The notes: a model not told the origin generated them from the letters alone. A stretch of DNA of 29,014 nt from Chara braunii (GCA_003427395.1 BFEA01000452.1:280570-309583); one strand, 5' to 3'; counted from the stretch's first letter, positions 9,436 to 18,588 are shown. Program-made: numbers and translations.

Positions 9436-10490
9436 TCAATGTATCGCAGGATCTTTACCTTTCTTAGCTCTTACATAGGCGTGGATTACATCTGGAGCAG
9501 TCTCTAGAAGCTTTGTTCGAGTAAACCAACGGTCGTCTTCCAGTTCGAGTCTACCTCCTATTCTAAAGACATCCTCACCTACTATGCGGTCAATGTCGTA
9601 CCTTCCTTCCATATCTGGAGGGATCATGGACCGTCTTGATGGGAACTGTTGACTCGTAGTGTATGCACTGGCTACCTTTGGGAGCATCTCATCCCAGTTG
9701 ACTTGATCAAGTCTAATACACATTCTGAGAACTTGTTGCTGGATCTTGTTGATCTATTCAGTCTAATCGTTAGCCTCTGGGTAACGGTCAGATGACAGTC
9801 GTAGACTGTCATCAGCTCCTGCCTGTTCCGACTAGTGACCTGGTATCTCTGTCATTAACCATGGACAGCGATAGACCATGCTCACTGACCCAATGATCAA
9901 AACACTTCCCCATTACAAAATTTGTACGTGCCTCTGAAGGCAAAGGAACGAAAACTGCATATTTGCTAAACCTATCAACTATAACCATGACTTGGTTTTT
10001 GCCATGCCTACTCTTGACCCCAACGTCCATGGAAACAATGGACAAAATCTCCGGGTCCTGTGGGAATAGGCAAGGGTTTGAGAAGACCAAGAGAGGCTCG
10101 CGTAGTGGTCTTGTTTCGTTGGCACACCTTACAACTGCGTATGTACTTTAGGCAGTCAGCCTTCCTGCCGGGCCACGTATACACGCTAACGAGATTGGCC
10201 AACGTCTTTTGCCAACCGAAGTGTCCCTGTGTGTCGTGGCATTCCCCTAAGATCAAACTATGGATCTCCTCACTGTTGGGAACGCATAATCGATCGGCTA
10301 CGTTAGGCTTCTCAAATAACAACCCACTTGTCGTGTGGTAATCTGGTCCAGACTCAGGGGCCTCCTTAACACTCTTCAGGAGGTCACTATAAATAGGGTC
10401 CTGTGCATACGCCTCTTTGACCTTTTGCTGCAGGTCTATTCCTATGTCCAGATATTGTACTATCGCTCGACAGGTCTCACTTGTGTTTGC
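9436..10490 (-). pseudogene. Element C integrase, degraded
   Basis: The N-terminal linker and zinc finger are well kept in 10008-10490: ECHDTQGHFGWQKTLANL, then CKVCQRNK, an H2C2 finger. The core has SMDVGVKSRHGKNQVMVIVDRFSKYA (first Asp) and MVNDRDTRS (second Asp) in 9812-10090. The Glu region is still readable near 9750-9780 (YPEAND*TE*INK) but holds two stops. After KVASAYTTSQQFPSRR a deletion removes most of the C-terminal domain. The end motif DDRWFTRTKLLETAPDVIHAY remains. At 9791-9813 a perfect 10-bp hairpin (GATGACAGTC, 3-base loop) lies in the broken core. Confidence 0.88.
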
Positions 10491-10986
10491 TGCACTTCGT
10501 GGAGGGAGGTTCGGAACATGGGCGAGGGAGGTTCGAAACAAGGGCGAGGGACGTTTGGAACATGGGAAAGGGAGGTTCGAAACATGGAGGAGGGACATTC
10601 GGATGAAGGCGGAGGGAGAATGTCTTTTGCCAACCGAAGTGTCCCTCTGTGTCGTGGCCTTCCCCTAAGATCAAACAATGGATCTCCTCACTGTTGGGAA
10701 TGCATAATCGATTAGTCTTCTCAAATAACAACCCACTTGCAGTGTGGTAATCTCTCCTTAACTCTCTTTAGGAGGTCAGTGTAATTAGGGTCCTGTGCAT
10801 ACGTCTTTGACCTTTTGTTGCAGGTCTATTCCTATGTCCAAATAGTGTACTATCGCTCGACAGGTCACACTTGTGTTTGCTGCACTTCGTGGAGGGAGGT
10901 TCAGAACATGGGCGAGGGACGTTTGGAACATGGGAAAGGGAGGTTCGAAACATGGAGGCGGGACATTCGGATGAAGGCGGAGGGAG
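10204..10986. repeat. Tandem duplication (418/370 bp) of integrase finger plus minisatellite
   Basis: Copy 1 (10204-10621) and copy 2 (10622 to about 10986) are adjacent direct repeats. Each begins GTCTTTTGCCAACCGAAG, covers the part of element C encoding the integrase zinc finger and upstream linker, and ends in GA-rich minisatellite. The start offset is 418 and the end offset 370, because copy 2 has lost small segments and one minisatellite unit of about 22 bases. Confidence 0.9.
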
Positions 10987-11455
10987 GCTCGTCAACAAGG
11001 GGGAGGGAGGTTGAGAAGAGAGGATGGGATTCGAAAGATAGGATGGGAATAATCGGGAGGGAGGTTCGAAACATGGGGAGGCGCCAGAAAGTTCGAAACA
11101 AGGGGAATGGAGGTTGTTTAACACCTTCCATCCCCCTTGTTTCGAACCTCCCCCCCCCCCCCCCGTTCCCAACGTTCGAACCTCCCTCCCCCTTGTTCAA
11201 AACCTCCCTCCCACTTCTTTCGAACCTCCCTCCAGCTTCTTATGAAACTCCCTCCCACTGCTTCCCACCCTCCCTCCCCCTTCTTCCGAGCCTCCCTCCA
11301 ACTTCTTTCGAACCTCCCTCCCCCTTGTTGACAAACCTCCCTCGCCCATGTTCCAAACCTCCCTCCCCCTTCTTCCGAACCTCGCTCAACCTTCTCCCCG
11401 ACCTTCCTCCCCATTCTTCCAAACCTCCCCCATGCTTCTTCTCAACCTATCTCCT
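10500..11455. repeat. GA/CT-rich minisatellite that switches strand
   Basis: Degenerate units of about 22-26 bases, core GGGAGGTTCGAAACATGGG, occur in purine orientation at 10500-10618 and 10891-11116. From 11124 to 11455 the same unit runs in the opposite orientation (TTCGAACCTCCCTCCCCCTT). Each unit contains the palindrome TTCGAA. Open frames here are repetitive and are not taken as genes. Confidence 0.92.
11092..11146. repeat. Inverted repeat at the minisatellite strand switch
   Basis: Left arm 11092-11116 (ttcgaaacaaggggaatgga and on) and right arm about 11120-11146 are reverse complements with only about three differences. The spacer is a few bases around 'gttta'. The repeat sits exactly where the minisatellite turns from purine-rich to pyrimidine-rich. 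A C15 run follows at 11150-11164. Confidence 0.88.
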
Positions 11456-11459
11456 CCAT

Positions 11460-11760
11460 GCCCCGAATAATCCCAACAGCCGTAAAGAAGTATACAACGT
11501 GCTCAAAACTTTTCAAATGAATGAAAACAACCGATTGAGAAAGCGAAGGAATCAACGTAAAATCAACCAAGATTCTGAAAGCAAATGAATGAACATATCC
11601 GAAGTTCCAAAGAAATTCAAGTCCCAAAGGTGAGCAACAACATACTCTTACCCAAAAGTTCGCAAATGAATGAAAAGTTGAAAACGAACCAAGACTCTCT
11701 GCCCATACAACCAAGATGAAACGAGAACATTCAAAAGTAAAACAACAAAGCGAGTTAATG
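11460..11760. other. A-rich spacer between minisatellite blocks
   Basis: No gene was recognised. The plus strand is A-rich, with repeated short motifs such as CAAATGAATGAAAA and TTCCAAAG. It resembles the spacer at 12054-12220: GTAAAGAAGTATACAACGT here against GTGAAGAAGTCCATGATGT there. Both spacers follow a pyrimidine-rich minisatellite block. Confidence 0.5.
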
Positions 11761-12053
11761 AAAGGGGGAGGTTCGAGAAAAGGGGGAACGAGGTTCGGGA
11801 AAGTAGGGGGAGGGAGGTTCGAAACAGGGGACGGAATGTGGTCTAAGTCCATGAACATCGATCGAAATCCCTGAAACTTCGATCGGAATCCCTCCCCTAA
11901 TTCGAACCTCCCTCCCCCTTCTTTCGAACCTCCCTCCCCGATCTTTCGAACCTCCCTCCTTGAGAACCTCTCTCCCCCTTATTCTTTCGAGCCTGCTTTC
12001 CCCTTCTCTCAAACCTTCGTCCCGCTGTTTCGAACCTCCCTCCCATGTTCCAA
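11761..12053. repeat. Second minisatellite block, also switching strand
   Basis: A purine orientation at 11761-11831 (GGGGGAGGTTCGA) is followed by a short unique spacer with ATCGATCGAAATCCCT-like motifs. The pyrimidine orientation then occupies about 11890-12053 (TTCGAACCTCCCTCCC). It repeats the organisation of the 10891-11455 block on a smaller scale. Confidence 0.85.
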
Positions 12054-12224
12054 AAATTTCAAAGTTCCAAACGTGAAGAAGTCCATGATGTCGTCAAAGC
12101 TTTGCAAAAGAATCACAAATATCCAAAACGAACCCACCAATCTCCGTCGTTCACAAAATCACAAAGGTATCAAAAGTATTCCAAGTTCGACTTTGAAATT
12201 CAAACCCTAAGACTCCTTCCCATT

Positions 12225-12378
12225 TTGAACCTTTGTCCCCTTGTTCCGAACCTCCCCCCTCTTCTTGTTCCAAACCTCCCCCCTCTTCTTGTTCCAAACC
12301 TCCCCCCTCTCGTTGTCCCAAACCTCCCCCCCTCTTGTTGTTTATGAATCTCCCCTTGTTACGAACCTCCCCCACCTC
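12225..12378. repeat. Third minisatellite block, pyrimidine orientation
   Basis: Near-identical units of about 26 bases, AACCTCCCCCCTCTTCTTGTTCC, run in tandem. They are more homogeneous than the earlier blocks, which suggests recent local expansion. A diverged A-rich spacer (12054-12220) separates them from the previous block. Confidence 0.85.
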
Positions 12379-12391
12379 ATGAAATAGGGCA

Positions 12392-12632
12392 TTGCATGTT
12401 TCCATTTTCTAGCGGATGATTCACTCCCAATTCGTACTTCTAGAAAGCAGGCAGTGATGCCCGAAATACCATATGGAACCGTCACGTCAAAAGGAACGAT
12501 GATGAGAGAGAGAGATGGCAATGCATCTTTCCATTTTCAACCTAATGATTCAGTCTCATTTCGTACATTTGGAGAGCAATGCATCAATGCCCAAAATACC
12601 GAATGGAGCCATTCCAATGACACGAGAGAAAG
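12392..12632. repeat. Diverged 129-bp tandem duplication
   Basis: About 12392-12500 and 12521-12632 align with an offset of 129. Shared text includes TGCAT.TTTCCATTTT, ATGATTCA.TC.CA.TTCGTAC, GATGCCC.AAATACC and ATGGA.CC. The two copies are roughly 75 percent alike by eye. No coding function was recognised. Confidence 0.75.
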
Positions 12633-12740
12633 ACAAAGAGGTTCAAAGGACTGACCTGACAGAGAAGCTTGCGGATGACCAGCATGTTGATGAAGCACCT
12701 TGAAGACGACCACCGCCACACAATGGAGGACCCTACAACC

Positions 12741-12766
12741 TCTCTCTCTCTCTCTCTCTCTCTCTG
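12741..12766. repeat. (CT)n microsatellite
   Basis: An uninterrupted CT dinucleotide run of about 26 bases. It marks the left part of repeat R2 copy 1, as a longer CT run does for copy 2. Confidence 0.95.
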
Positions 12767-13024
12767 GAGCACCTTGCGCGCACGTCTTGCCATTGGCAAC
12801 CTGACGATGCGCCAATCTCCGCAAATGACAAGGGCTCTCTCCTTCTTCGCACGCTCGTCCGCGTGTAGGTGTGTTGTACGGTGTTTCTGTGAATATGTCA
12901 GTCGGTCTCGAGCGAATGAAAACGACGACAAATGTCGAGGTTCCTCTGGGCAAAACACTTCCGCCCGCCAACAATCTCCAAAGATGGCAAGGAAGTGAAG
13001 TGAAAAAGGAGTCCTTCCGACCGT

Positions 13025-13160
13025 CCTGTGCGGCCGATACCGGCCCCAAAAATCCCCTAACATTTTTAGGGCGCACCCTTGACCCAATGAACAGGTCCAA
13101 GGTGGCCCCCTTTTTTTTCAAATTTCAAATTTCAGCCCTACCGGACAGGCCTCCTACGGT
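13025..13160. repeat. Dispersed repeat R2, copy 1 (core)
   Basis: The core reads CTGTGCGGCCGATACCGGCC, then CCAAAAATC, CATTTTTAGGGC, GACCCAA, AGGTGGC and a T-run. It matches 14299-14430 over about 130 bases. A (CT)n tract lies upstream in both copies. Copy 1 ends shortly before the RNase H fragment at 13215. The identity of R2 is unknown; it could be an untranslated or LTR part of a retroelement. Confidence 0.8.
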
Positions 13161-13214
13161 CTGGTGTCCAAACATCGGACCCCAAACCGACTGTATGGTC
13201 GTTCGGATGTCCGC

Positions 13215-13622
13215 ATGATAGCCATGCTTCAAATGGTCAAGTATTCTCTCATGCATCCTAATCCTGAGAAGCCATTCATTCTGACCACAGGCGTAAGCCA
13301 ATATGGCATTGGTGCAGTGCTGGCTCAGCAGGAAGGGAAGAAGTTGAGGCCGATCGAGTCCGTGAGTAAGAAGATACCATCTAAGAAGTTGGCAAGTCCA
13401 CCCACGAAAGAGAACCTACCATCTACTTGGACAAGCCCTTGTCCACTGGAGACACTATCTGCTTGGTAGGTGCTTCTATTTGAAAACCTACCATCAAACA
13501 CTCGAGTGGATCAAGACAACCCGTTCTCTCCAATGCACTCAAAAGTTGGATTGACGTCATAGATCAATATGACTTCAAGCTAGACTACGTGAAAGGAGAG
13601 TACAACAAGGTTGTTGATGCCC
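13215..13622 (+). pseudogene. Fragment F: Gypsy RNase H, same lineage as element A
   Basis: The plus strand encodes HPNPEKPFILTTGVSQYGIG, VLAQQEGKKLRPIESVSKK and, after frameshifts, LKTYHQTLEWIK and SWIDVIDQYDFKLDYVKGEY. It aligns with the RNase H of element A. Two catalytic positions are changed: TTDAS reads TTGVS (Asp to Gly), and TDHQTL reads TYHQTL (Asp to Tyr). The fragment ends sharply after GTTGTTGATGCC. No RT or integrase is attached, so it is a truncated relic. Confidence 0.9.
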
Positions 13623-13629
13623 CATGGCT

Positions 13630-13790
13630 GCCGATGACCCGAACACCGAACCATCCGAACCCAAACAATCATCGGTCTGGATATGATCTAAACGTTCAGA
13701 TTTCCCGATCAGTCCGAACTGTCCGCACATAGTCCGGATCCGTCCAGATGGTCCGGATGGTCATGTCCGGATCAGCCCGAATTGAAAAAA
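13630..13790. repeat. Degenerate GTCCGGAT/CCGAAC short repeats
   Basis: At least three copies of GTCCGGAT occur (within about 13731-13780), plus variants such as GTCCAGAT and GTCCGAAC. The related words CCGAACA and CCGAACC occur from about 13636. A shorter stretch of similar words (GTTCGGATGTCCGCAT) lies at 13200-13217 on the other side of fragment F. The array ends in an A-run. Confidence 0.65.
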
Positions 13791-14035
13791 AAAGAAAAAC
13801 TTGCACGTCTGTCATGCATGTTGAATGCGGTTTCACCATAAAACCTAGACTTAAGTGGAAGTGTTCCAGGAGGACATAGCTCTTGGCATATATGACAAAC
13901 GTGAATGATCATTCCTTGAAATGCACTATGTTGGCACAGTCACTGCAAAGCACAAACTGCTGCAAGGGAAGAAAAAGTGAAGACAAAAAAAAGAGGACTC
14001 CGCAATAAACTTGAATAAAGGGAAAAATATTAAAT
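13790..14035. other. Gene-free stretch
   Basis: Nothing recognisable was found: moderately AT-rich sequence with A-runs near 13785-13797 and 13985-13993 and no coding motif. Confidence 0.5.
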
Positions 14036-14084
14036 GAAGTTCAAGACTTTAAAAGTTCAAAATTTAAGTTCAAAGTTAAAAGTT

Positions 14085-14128
<44 letters not shown>

Positions 14129-14155
14129 CTCGCTGTGTGTGTGTGTGTGAGCAAG
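14036..14155. repeat. AAGTTCAAA repeats, (CT)n and (GT)n tract
   Basis: Four to five copies of AAGTTCAA in A/T-rich context (14037-14090) lead into a CT run of about 36 bases (14091-14126) with CGCT interruptions. A GT run follows (14133-14149). This tract is the left border of R2 copy 2. Confidence 0.9.
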
Positions 14156-14298
14156 TGTGTGGCGGCGGTGGCGGGTGGGCGAGAAAGCACTCTGAAGTGC
14201 CTAGATCCGCCCTTTCTTCCCTTCGTCATTGGGGAACTGCGCTCTGCCTCCAACGGTCCGCCCAGGATGCAAGTAGAAAAGGGGCCGGTCTAACTACC

Positions 14299-14430
14299 CT
14301 GTACGGTCGATACCGGCCCCAAAAATCATCAAGACATTTTTTGAGGGCTGTCATGGACCCAAGAAGCAGCTCTAGGGTGCCTCCCTTCTTTTTAACTTTC
14401 GAGATTCCGGCCCCGTGCTATCCGCCGAAG
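14299..14430. repeat. Dispersed repeat R2, copy 2 (core)
   Basis: It matches 13025-13160: CTGTACGGTCGATACCGGCC, then CCAAAAATC, CATTTTTTGAGGGC, GACCCAA, AGGGTGCCTCCC. It ends almost exactly where the coding sequence of element D becomes readable, as copy 1 ends just before fragment F. Copy-to-copy divergence is high outside the GATACCGGCCCC core. Confidence 0.8.
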
Positions 14431-14431
14431 C

Positions 14432-15420
14432 ATGCGAGCTTCCATCATCAGAGTCGACATTGAGGAGATGGGGGTGTGTTTTCTCCACGCCCTCCCACCC
14501 CGAGACACTTCATCGACGGACTCATCTTCGGATCCACGCATCAACGAACTTCTCGACGCCTACAACGACGTGTTCGAAGGCCCGCACGNAGTAGTACCGG
14601 ATCGGCCCATCCGCCACGAGATCATCCTCGAGGACGGGGCCGTACCTCCGTGCGGCTGCATCTACCGAATGAGCGAGGAAGAGTTAAGTGTGCTCCGTGC
14701 ACAACTCGACGATCTTCTAGAGAAAGGCTTGATTCGGCCTAGCTCATCGCCATACGGTGCTCCTGTTCTCTTCGTCCGATAGAAGAACAAGGACCTGGGG
14801 TTGTGCATCGATTAGCGCAAGCTCAACGCGCAGACGATCAGGAATGCCGACCCTCTCCCACGCATCGACGATCTTCTCGAGCGACTGGGCGGCGCCAAAT
14901 TCTTCTCCAAACTGGACCTCAAGTCGGGATATCACCAACTCGAGATTCGCAAGGAGGATCGCTACAAGACCGCGTTCAAGACATGGTATGGGCATTTCGA
15001 ATGGTTGGTCATGCCGTTTGGCCTTACGAATGCCCCAGCCACTTTCCAAGCGGCTATGACAACGGAGTTCCGCCACATGCCGGATCCGTTTGTACTCATC
15101 TACCTCGACGACATCTTGGTGTACAGTCGGAGTTTGGACGAGCATGTGGAACACCTGCGCACCGTTTTGGAGCGGCTACGACAGGCCAAGTACAAAGCAA
15201 ACCGCAACAAGTGCGAGTTCGCACAGCAGGAGCTGGAGTACTTGGGCCACTATGTGACGCCGAAAGGCATCCGTCTGCTCGCGAACAAGATCGAGGCCCT
15301 ACGAGTGTGGCCCAAGCCCACCAACACCACGGACGTTCGCTCATTCATGGGGTTGGCGGGCTACTATCAACGATTCATCACCCGATACTCCAGGATTGTT
15401 GCACCTATGACGAGGTTACA
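14432..15420 (+). pseudogene. Element D reverse transcriptase, two nonsense codons
   Basis: One reading frame spans the whole domain, broken only by TAG at 14780-14782 and TAG at 14813-14815. Motifs in order are PIRHEIILEDGAVPPCG, LIRPSSSPYGAPVLFV, KLNAQTIRNADPLPRIDD, KFFSKLDLKSGYHQLEI (motif A Asp present), MPFGLTNAPATFQAAM and LIYLDDILVYS (active-site aspartates present). The thumb and connector follow (KANRNKCEFAQQELEYLGH, VRSFMGLAGYYQRFI). All catalytic residues survive. A frameshift after MTRLQ separates it from RNase H. One ambiguous base lies at 14589. The second TAG replaces the Tyr codon of the family motif C-I-D-Y-R. Confidence 0.95.
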
Positions 15421-15910
15421 GTCGTGCCATTCATATTCGATGACGACGCACGCCGGTCATTCCAAGCACTTAAGACAACTTTGCTTATGGCACCCGTCCT
15501 TAGCATGTATGACCCCAACTTGCCGACGAGAGTGACTACGGACGCTTCCGGCTATGGCACGCTGTGGAGTACTTCAGCCACAAAGTGCCTCCCATCAACT
15601 CGCTTGATGATGCAAGGAAGGAGTTACTCGCGTTTGTCATGGTTCTCAAGCGATGGCGACACTTCCTCCTTGGGCGTCGTAGGTTCACATGGGTTACGGA
15701 CAACAATCCACTGACCTACTACAAGACGCAGGATACAGTGAGCAGCACGATCAGACGATGGATGTACTTCATCGACCAGTTTGACTTCACACCGAAACAT
15801 CTTCTCAGCCTCTCCAATCCCGCAACGGATGCACTCTCGCGAAGACCTGATCTTTGCACTATGACTCGTCATGCCTTCGCGTTCAATGAGGAGCTTCAGC
15901 GACACTTCAT
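15420..15910 (+). pseudogene. Element D RNase H with small internal deletion
   Basis: The domain begins in a shifted frame (VPFIFDDDARRSFQALK) and keeps TTDASGYG (first Asp). It then jumps frame near 15560, losing the GAVL-Q region. It resumes as VEYFSHKVPPINSLDDARKE, with the Glu in DDARKELLAFVMVL and the Asp in WVTDNNPLTYY. The connector HLLSLSNPATDALSRRPDL leads directly into integrase with no further break. The deletion is a few tens of bases and is the main lesion of this domain. Confidence 0.92.
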
Positions 15911-17434
15911 CCGGGCATACCAGTCTGATCCGAACTTCGCCACCCTATATGCACAGCTATATTCGGATCATCCGCCGACCAGCCATTACCGCATTGTCGA
16001 CGGGTACTTGCTCCTCCACTCGAGAGGCAAGGACTTACTATGTGTCCCAGGCGACCGTCATCTTCGGACTCGCCTCCTCGGCGAGTATCATGATTCACGA
16101 CTCGCCGGCCATTTCGGGGTCAACCGCCCTATTGAACGGCTTCGACAGCGATTCCGATGGCCTGACCTCATTACCGATGTCACTCAGTATTGCGACTCAT
16201 GCGAAGTTTGCCGACGCAGCAAACCCCGCAACCGCAATCCCTATGGCGAGTTACACCCGATGCCTATCCCACGGGAACCCAGTCTCTCCATTGCCATGGA
16301 TGTCACCGGTCCATTCCCTCGCGACCGGCTCGGGCACGACGGCATCCTCACGGTGGTGGACCGATTGAGTAAGTACGCACGTTTTCTTCCTTGCAAGTAC
16401 TACTCCACGGCTCTCGAGCTGGCACGCCTCCTGCACACTGGTTGGATTTGTGGACACGGTGTACCAGAAGACATTGTCAACGACCGCGACACTCGTTTCA
16501 TGTCAGCATTTTGGACTGCTCTCATGCAGAGTCCGACACGACGATGAAACCAAGTTCGGCTCGGCATCCACAGACACATGGGCAGACGGAGCGAGCACAT
16601 CAAACCGCTCAAATGCTTCGTACGCTCATCCGTTCGGACCAGAAAGATAGTGTTGACCGCCTCCCCGACATCGAGTTCGCCTACAACACTTCGGTGCACC
16701 CGGCGATCGGCGTGACTCCATTCGAGTTGCACCACGGTGGACGAAGAGGCCATATCTTCGGCGACCTTCTCCTCCCTCGACCAGCCGACATTGACGCCGC
16801 TTGCTCCCCCGCTTCCGTTCAGAAGTACAGGGACTTGCTGACTCAAGCCCGCGCGAATATGCAAAAGGCTCAAGTCCGCATGCTGCATCCAGCCAACAGG
16901 CGTCGCGTGCCATGTCCTATCCGCGCCGGTGATCTGGTTTGGGTCTCCGCAGGAGAGTTTGCACTGGAACAGGATGTTTCACGCAAACTACTTCCCAAGT
17001 GGTTTGGACCATGGTCTGTGACAGCAGCCGCGAGCGATGAGCCCGGTGGCCTTTCATTTGTGATCAACATTCCAGAGCATCTGACGGTCCATCCAGTCTT
17101 TCATGCCTCGAAGATGGGAACTTACACGCCAGCCAAGAACGACGACTTTCCGGGCCGACGATCGCAGGACACTCCTATGGATGGTCATCAGGAAGTTGAC
17201 CGCGTCATCACCGATCGCAAGTACGGCAGCAAGCCGCGGCAGTACAAAGTCACATTCAAAGCGTGCGATCGCGACGACACTCGGTGGATTTCAGGAGCAG
17301 ATTTGAAAGCATCTGCACCCCTGATCTACGCACATTATGAAAAGCGAAGGTTAGCTCAGGACGCTTCACGACCAGCCCCTCCCACCCGGACTGTGGTCCC
17401 TCCCTCAAACAGACAGCTTCGCCCTTGCAGGTAA
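15910..17434 (+). pseudogene. Element D integrase, one frameshift
   Basis: Full-length integrase. The H2C2 finger reads EYHDSRLAGHFGVNR then YCDSCEVCRRSK. The core shows all three catalytic positions: AMDVTGPFP (Asp), IVNDRDTRFMS (Asp) and HPQTHGQTERAHQ (Glu). A frameshift near 16530 moves from ...FWTALMQ to ...TTMKPSSARHPQ. The C-terminal SH3-like region (GDLVWVSAGEFALEQDVS, KLLPKWFGPWSV) and the P-x-H-x-V-F-H-A-S motif (HLTVHPVFHASKMG) are present. A chromo-like tail follows (YKVTFKACDRDDTRWISGAD). The protein ends at a TAA just before the polypurine tract. Correcting one shift would leave this domain open, so it is among the youngest coding relics here. Confidence 0.95.
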
Positions 17435-17445
17435 GCTCGGTCTTT

Positions 17446-17459
17446 CAAGGAGGGGGGGG
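17446..17459 (+). other. Polypurine tract of element D
   Basis: AAGGAGGGGGGG is followed by TGTGGCATAC. It lies about 20 bases after the integrase stop. The classic purine run followed by TG marks the start of the 3' LTR. Confidence 0.85.
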
Positions 17460-17783
17460 TGTGGCATACTGCGTAGCCACACGGGCCCTGCAGGGGTCGT
17501 CCCGAACATTCAGCCTAAAAGCCTAAAACTTAGGGCAACTTCTTGAAGGTGGGGCGGTGGAGAGGGTCATCCGTTAACTGCTCACGAGGGCCCGCATCAA
17601 TTTTTCGAGGAGGGCTTTGCGGTCCCTCGCGTGCTGGATATAGAACTTTTTGGATCTTTCCCTCATCAGAGCCACTCTGTTGCATACTGTAACATGCAGA
17701 CCAGAACAAGAACCGACTTCTCAATGCGAAGTACAAGATGGCGCAAACGGAAGACTTAGATACCAATGATCCGATCAATCAAT
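17460..17783 (+). repeat. Element D 3' LTR (end uncertain)
   Basis: It starts TGTGGCATACTGCGTAGCCAC, itself an inverted repeat (GTGGC/GCCAC). A possible TATA-like word (GGATATAGAAC) lies near 17636. A plausible end is ...GATCAATCA near 17783, but without a second LTR this cannot be verified and the LTR could be longer. Confidence 0.5.
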
Positions 17784-18588
17784 GTTGAAATGCAGCCTAG
17801 AACATACATCATCGTCATCATCCCAGAGTGTGAAAGGGGTCTGGCGCTTCACACAGGAAGACTGCACCAGCCCCACACATGCACAGACGAAGATGTGGGG
17901 GGTTAGACGAAGAGGAGGGAAAGATGGGAATGTCGTCAACACCCAGTCTTCGGCTCAGGCCCAAATAGTCCCTCGTCAAAATGTCTGAATCCCAAATGTC
18001 GAATCTTTATCCAATGTCGTCAAGTCTCAAGTCATATCTCTCTCTCGTAGTCCACAGATACTGAGAAGTAGGCAGCAAGAGGGGAAGAAGAGATGGTGGA
18101 CTTAGAAGAGGAAGGACTCTCTCTCTCTCTCTCAGTCCAGTACTAACCTGTGAAGTTGGCGCCTTGATGCAGGTACCACGAAGATGGAGCTGGAGCGATG
18201 GCGCCTCAGGTAAGTACCACTGGCCTCCGCCAATCACCTCTCTCCCATATCACTACTACCACTATTGCTATAGCGCCCAGCGCTGAAGACTACACTAGCG
18301 CTAAAGCTGCCCTAGGCAGCGCTCCTCCTGAGTGCTGCTCCGCTATCTTGAAGACTACCCTGACTACTGTCCAACTACCTACCCGTGAAGTGCCTGGGAA
18401 GGTCCTATGTACTACCACGGGTGCCTCCTGACTGCAGGCGAGCAGTCCAGGAGGCTGCTCTTGCCAATGTCGATCGGAGGAAGGGGCTGCCGCTGCAGCT
18501 CCTGCTCAAGCTCATGAGGAACAGGCTATTTCTGGCCTGTTCGGCATCCCTGTTTACGTGCTTGAGTCTTAGGGGCGGTCGAAACACT
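17784..18588. other. Gene-free stretch with short CT run
   Basis: No domain was recognised in any frame. A CT run of about 18 bases lies at 18116-18133. TGGCGCC occurs at about 18155 and again near 18199, but neither could be linked to an LTR as a primer-binding site. Some of this may still belong to the element D LTR or to the LINE 5' region. Confidence 0.5.

Larger units (their letters stand above)
8488..10490 (-). mobile_element. Element C: 3' part of a Ty3/Gypsy retrotransposon
   Basis: On the minus strand this holds an integrase region (10490 to about 9436), a purine-rich tract and a full LTR. RT and RNase H are absent: upstream homology stops where the minisatellite begins. Its closest visible relatives within the window are element A for the protein and the solo LTR at 23159-24024 for the LTR. 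Confidence 0.82.
14432..17783 (+). mobile_element. Element D: Ty3/Gypsy pol plus 3' end
   Basis: RT, RNase H and integrase are on the plus strand, followed by a clear polypurine tract and the start of an LTR. There is no gag, no protease and no 5' LTR; R2 abuts the 5' side. The coding region is GC-rich compared with elements A and B and has the fewest lesions in the window: two stops, two or three frameshifts and one short deletion. It is a different lineage from A, B and C, judged by its RNase H and integrase text. Confidence 0.93.

Noticed and set aside
10335-11588. Long open frames of up to 257 codons in the minisatellite
   Set aside because: The products are repeats of one translated minisatellite unit, on both strands; open frames here follow from the lack of stops in GA/CT-rich DNA.
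10500-12378. CRISPR-like array
   Set aside because: The units are degenerate, contiguous and inverted in part, without regular unique spacers, and the surroundings are eukaryotic retroelements.
12871-14463. Conserved peptide (DP..RSxVxPFF) shared by frames in both R2 copies
   Set aside because: Similarity is present at nucleotide level and in both strands' translations, so it reflects repeat homology with no evidence of a conserved protein.
18155-18205. TGGCGCC words as retrotransposon primer-binding sites
   Set aside because: No LTR end lies directly upstream and no matching LTR pair is present.
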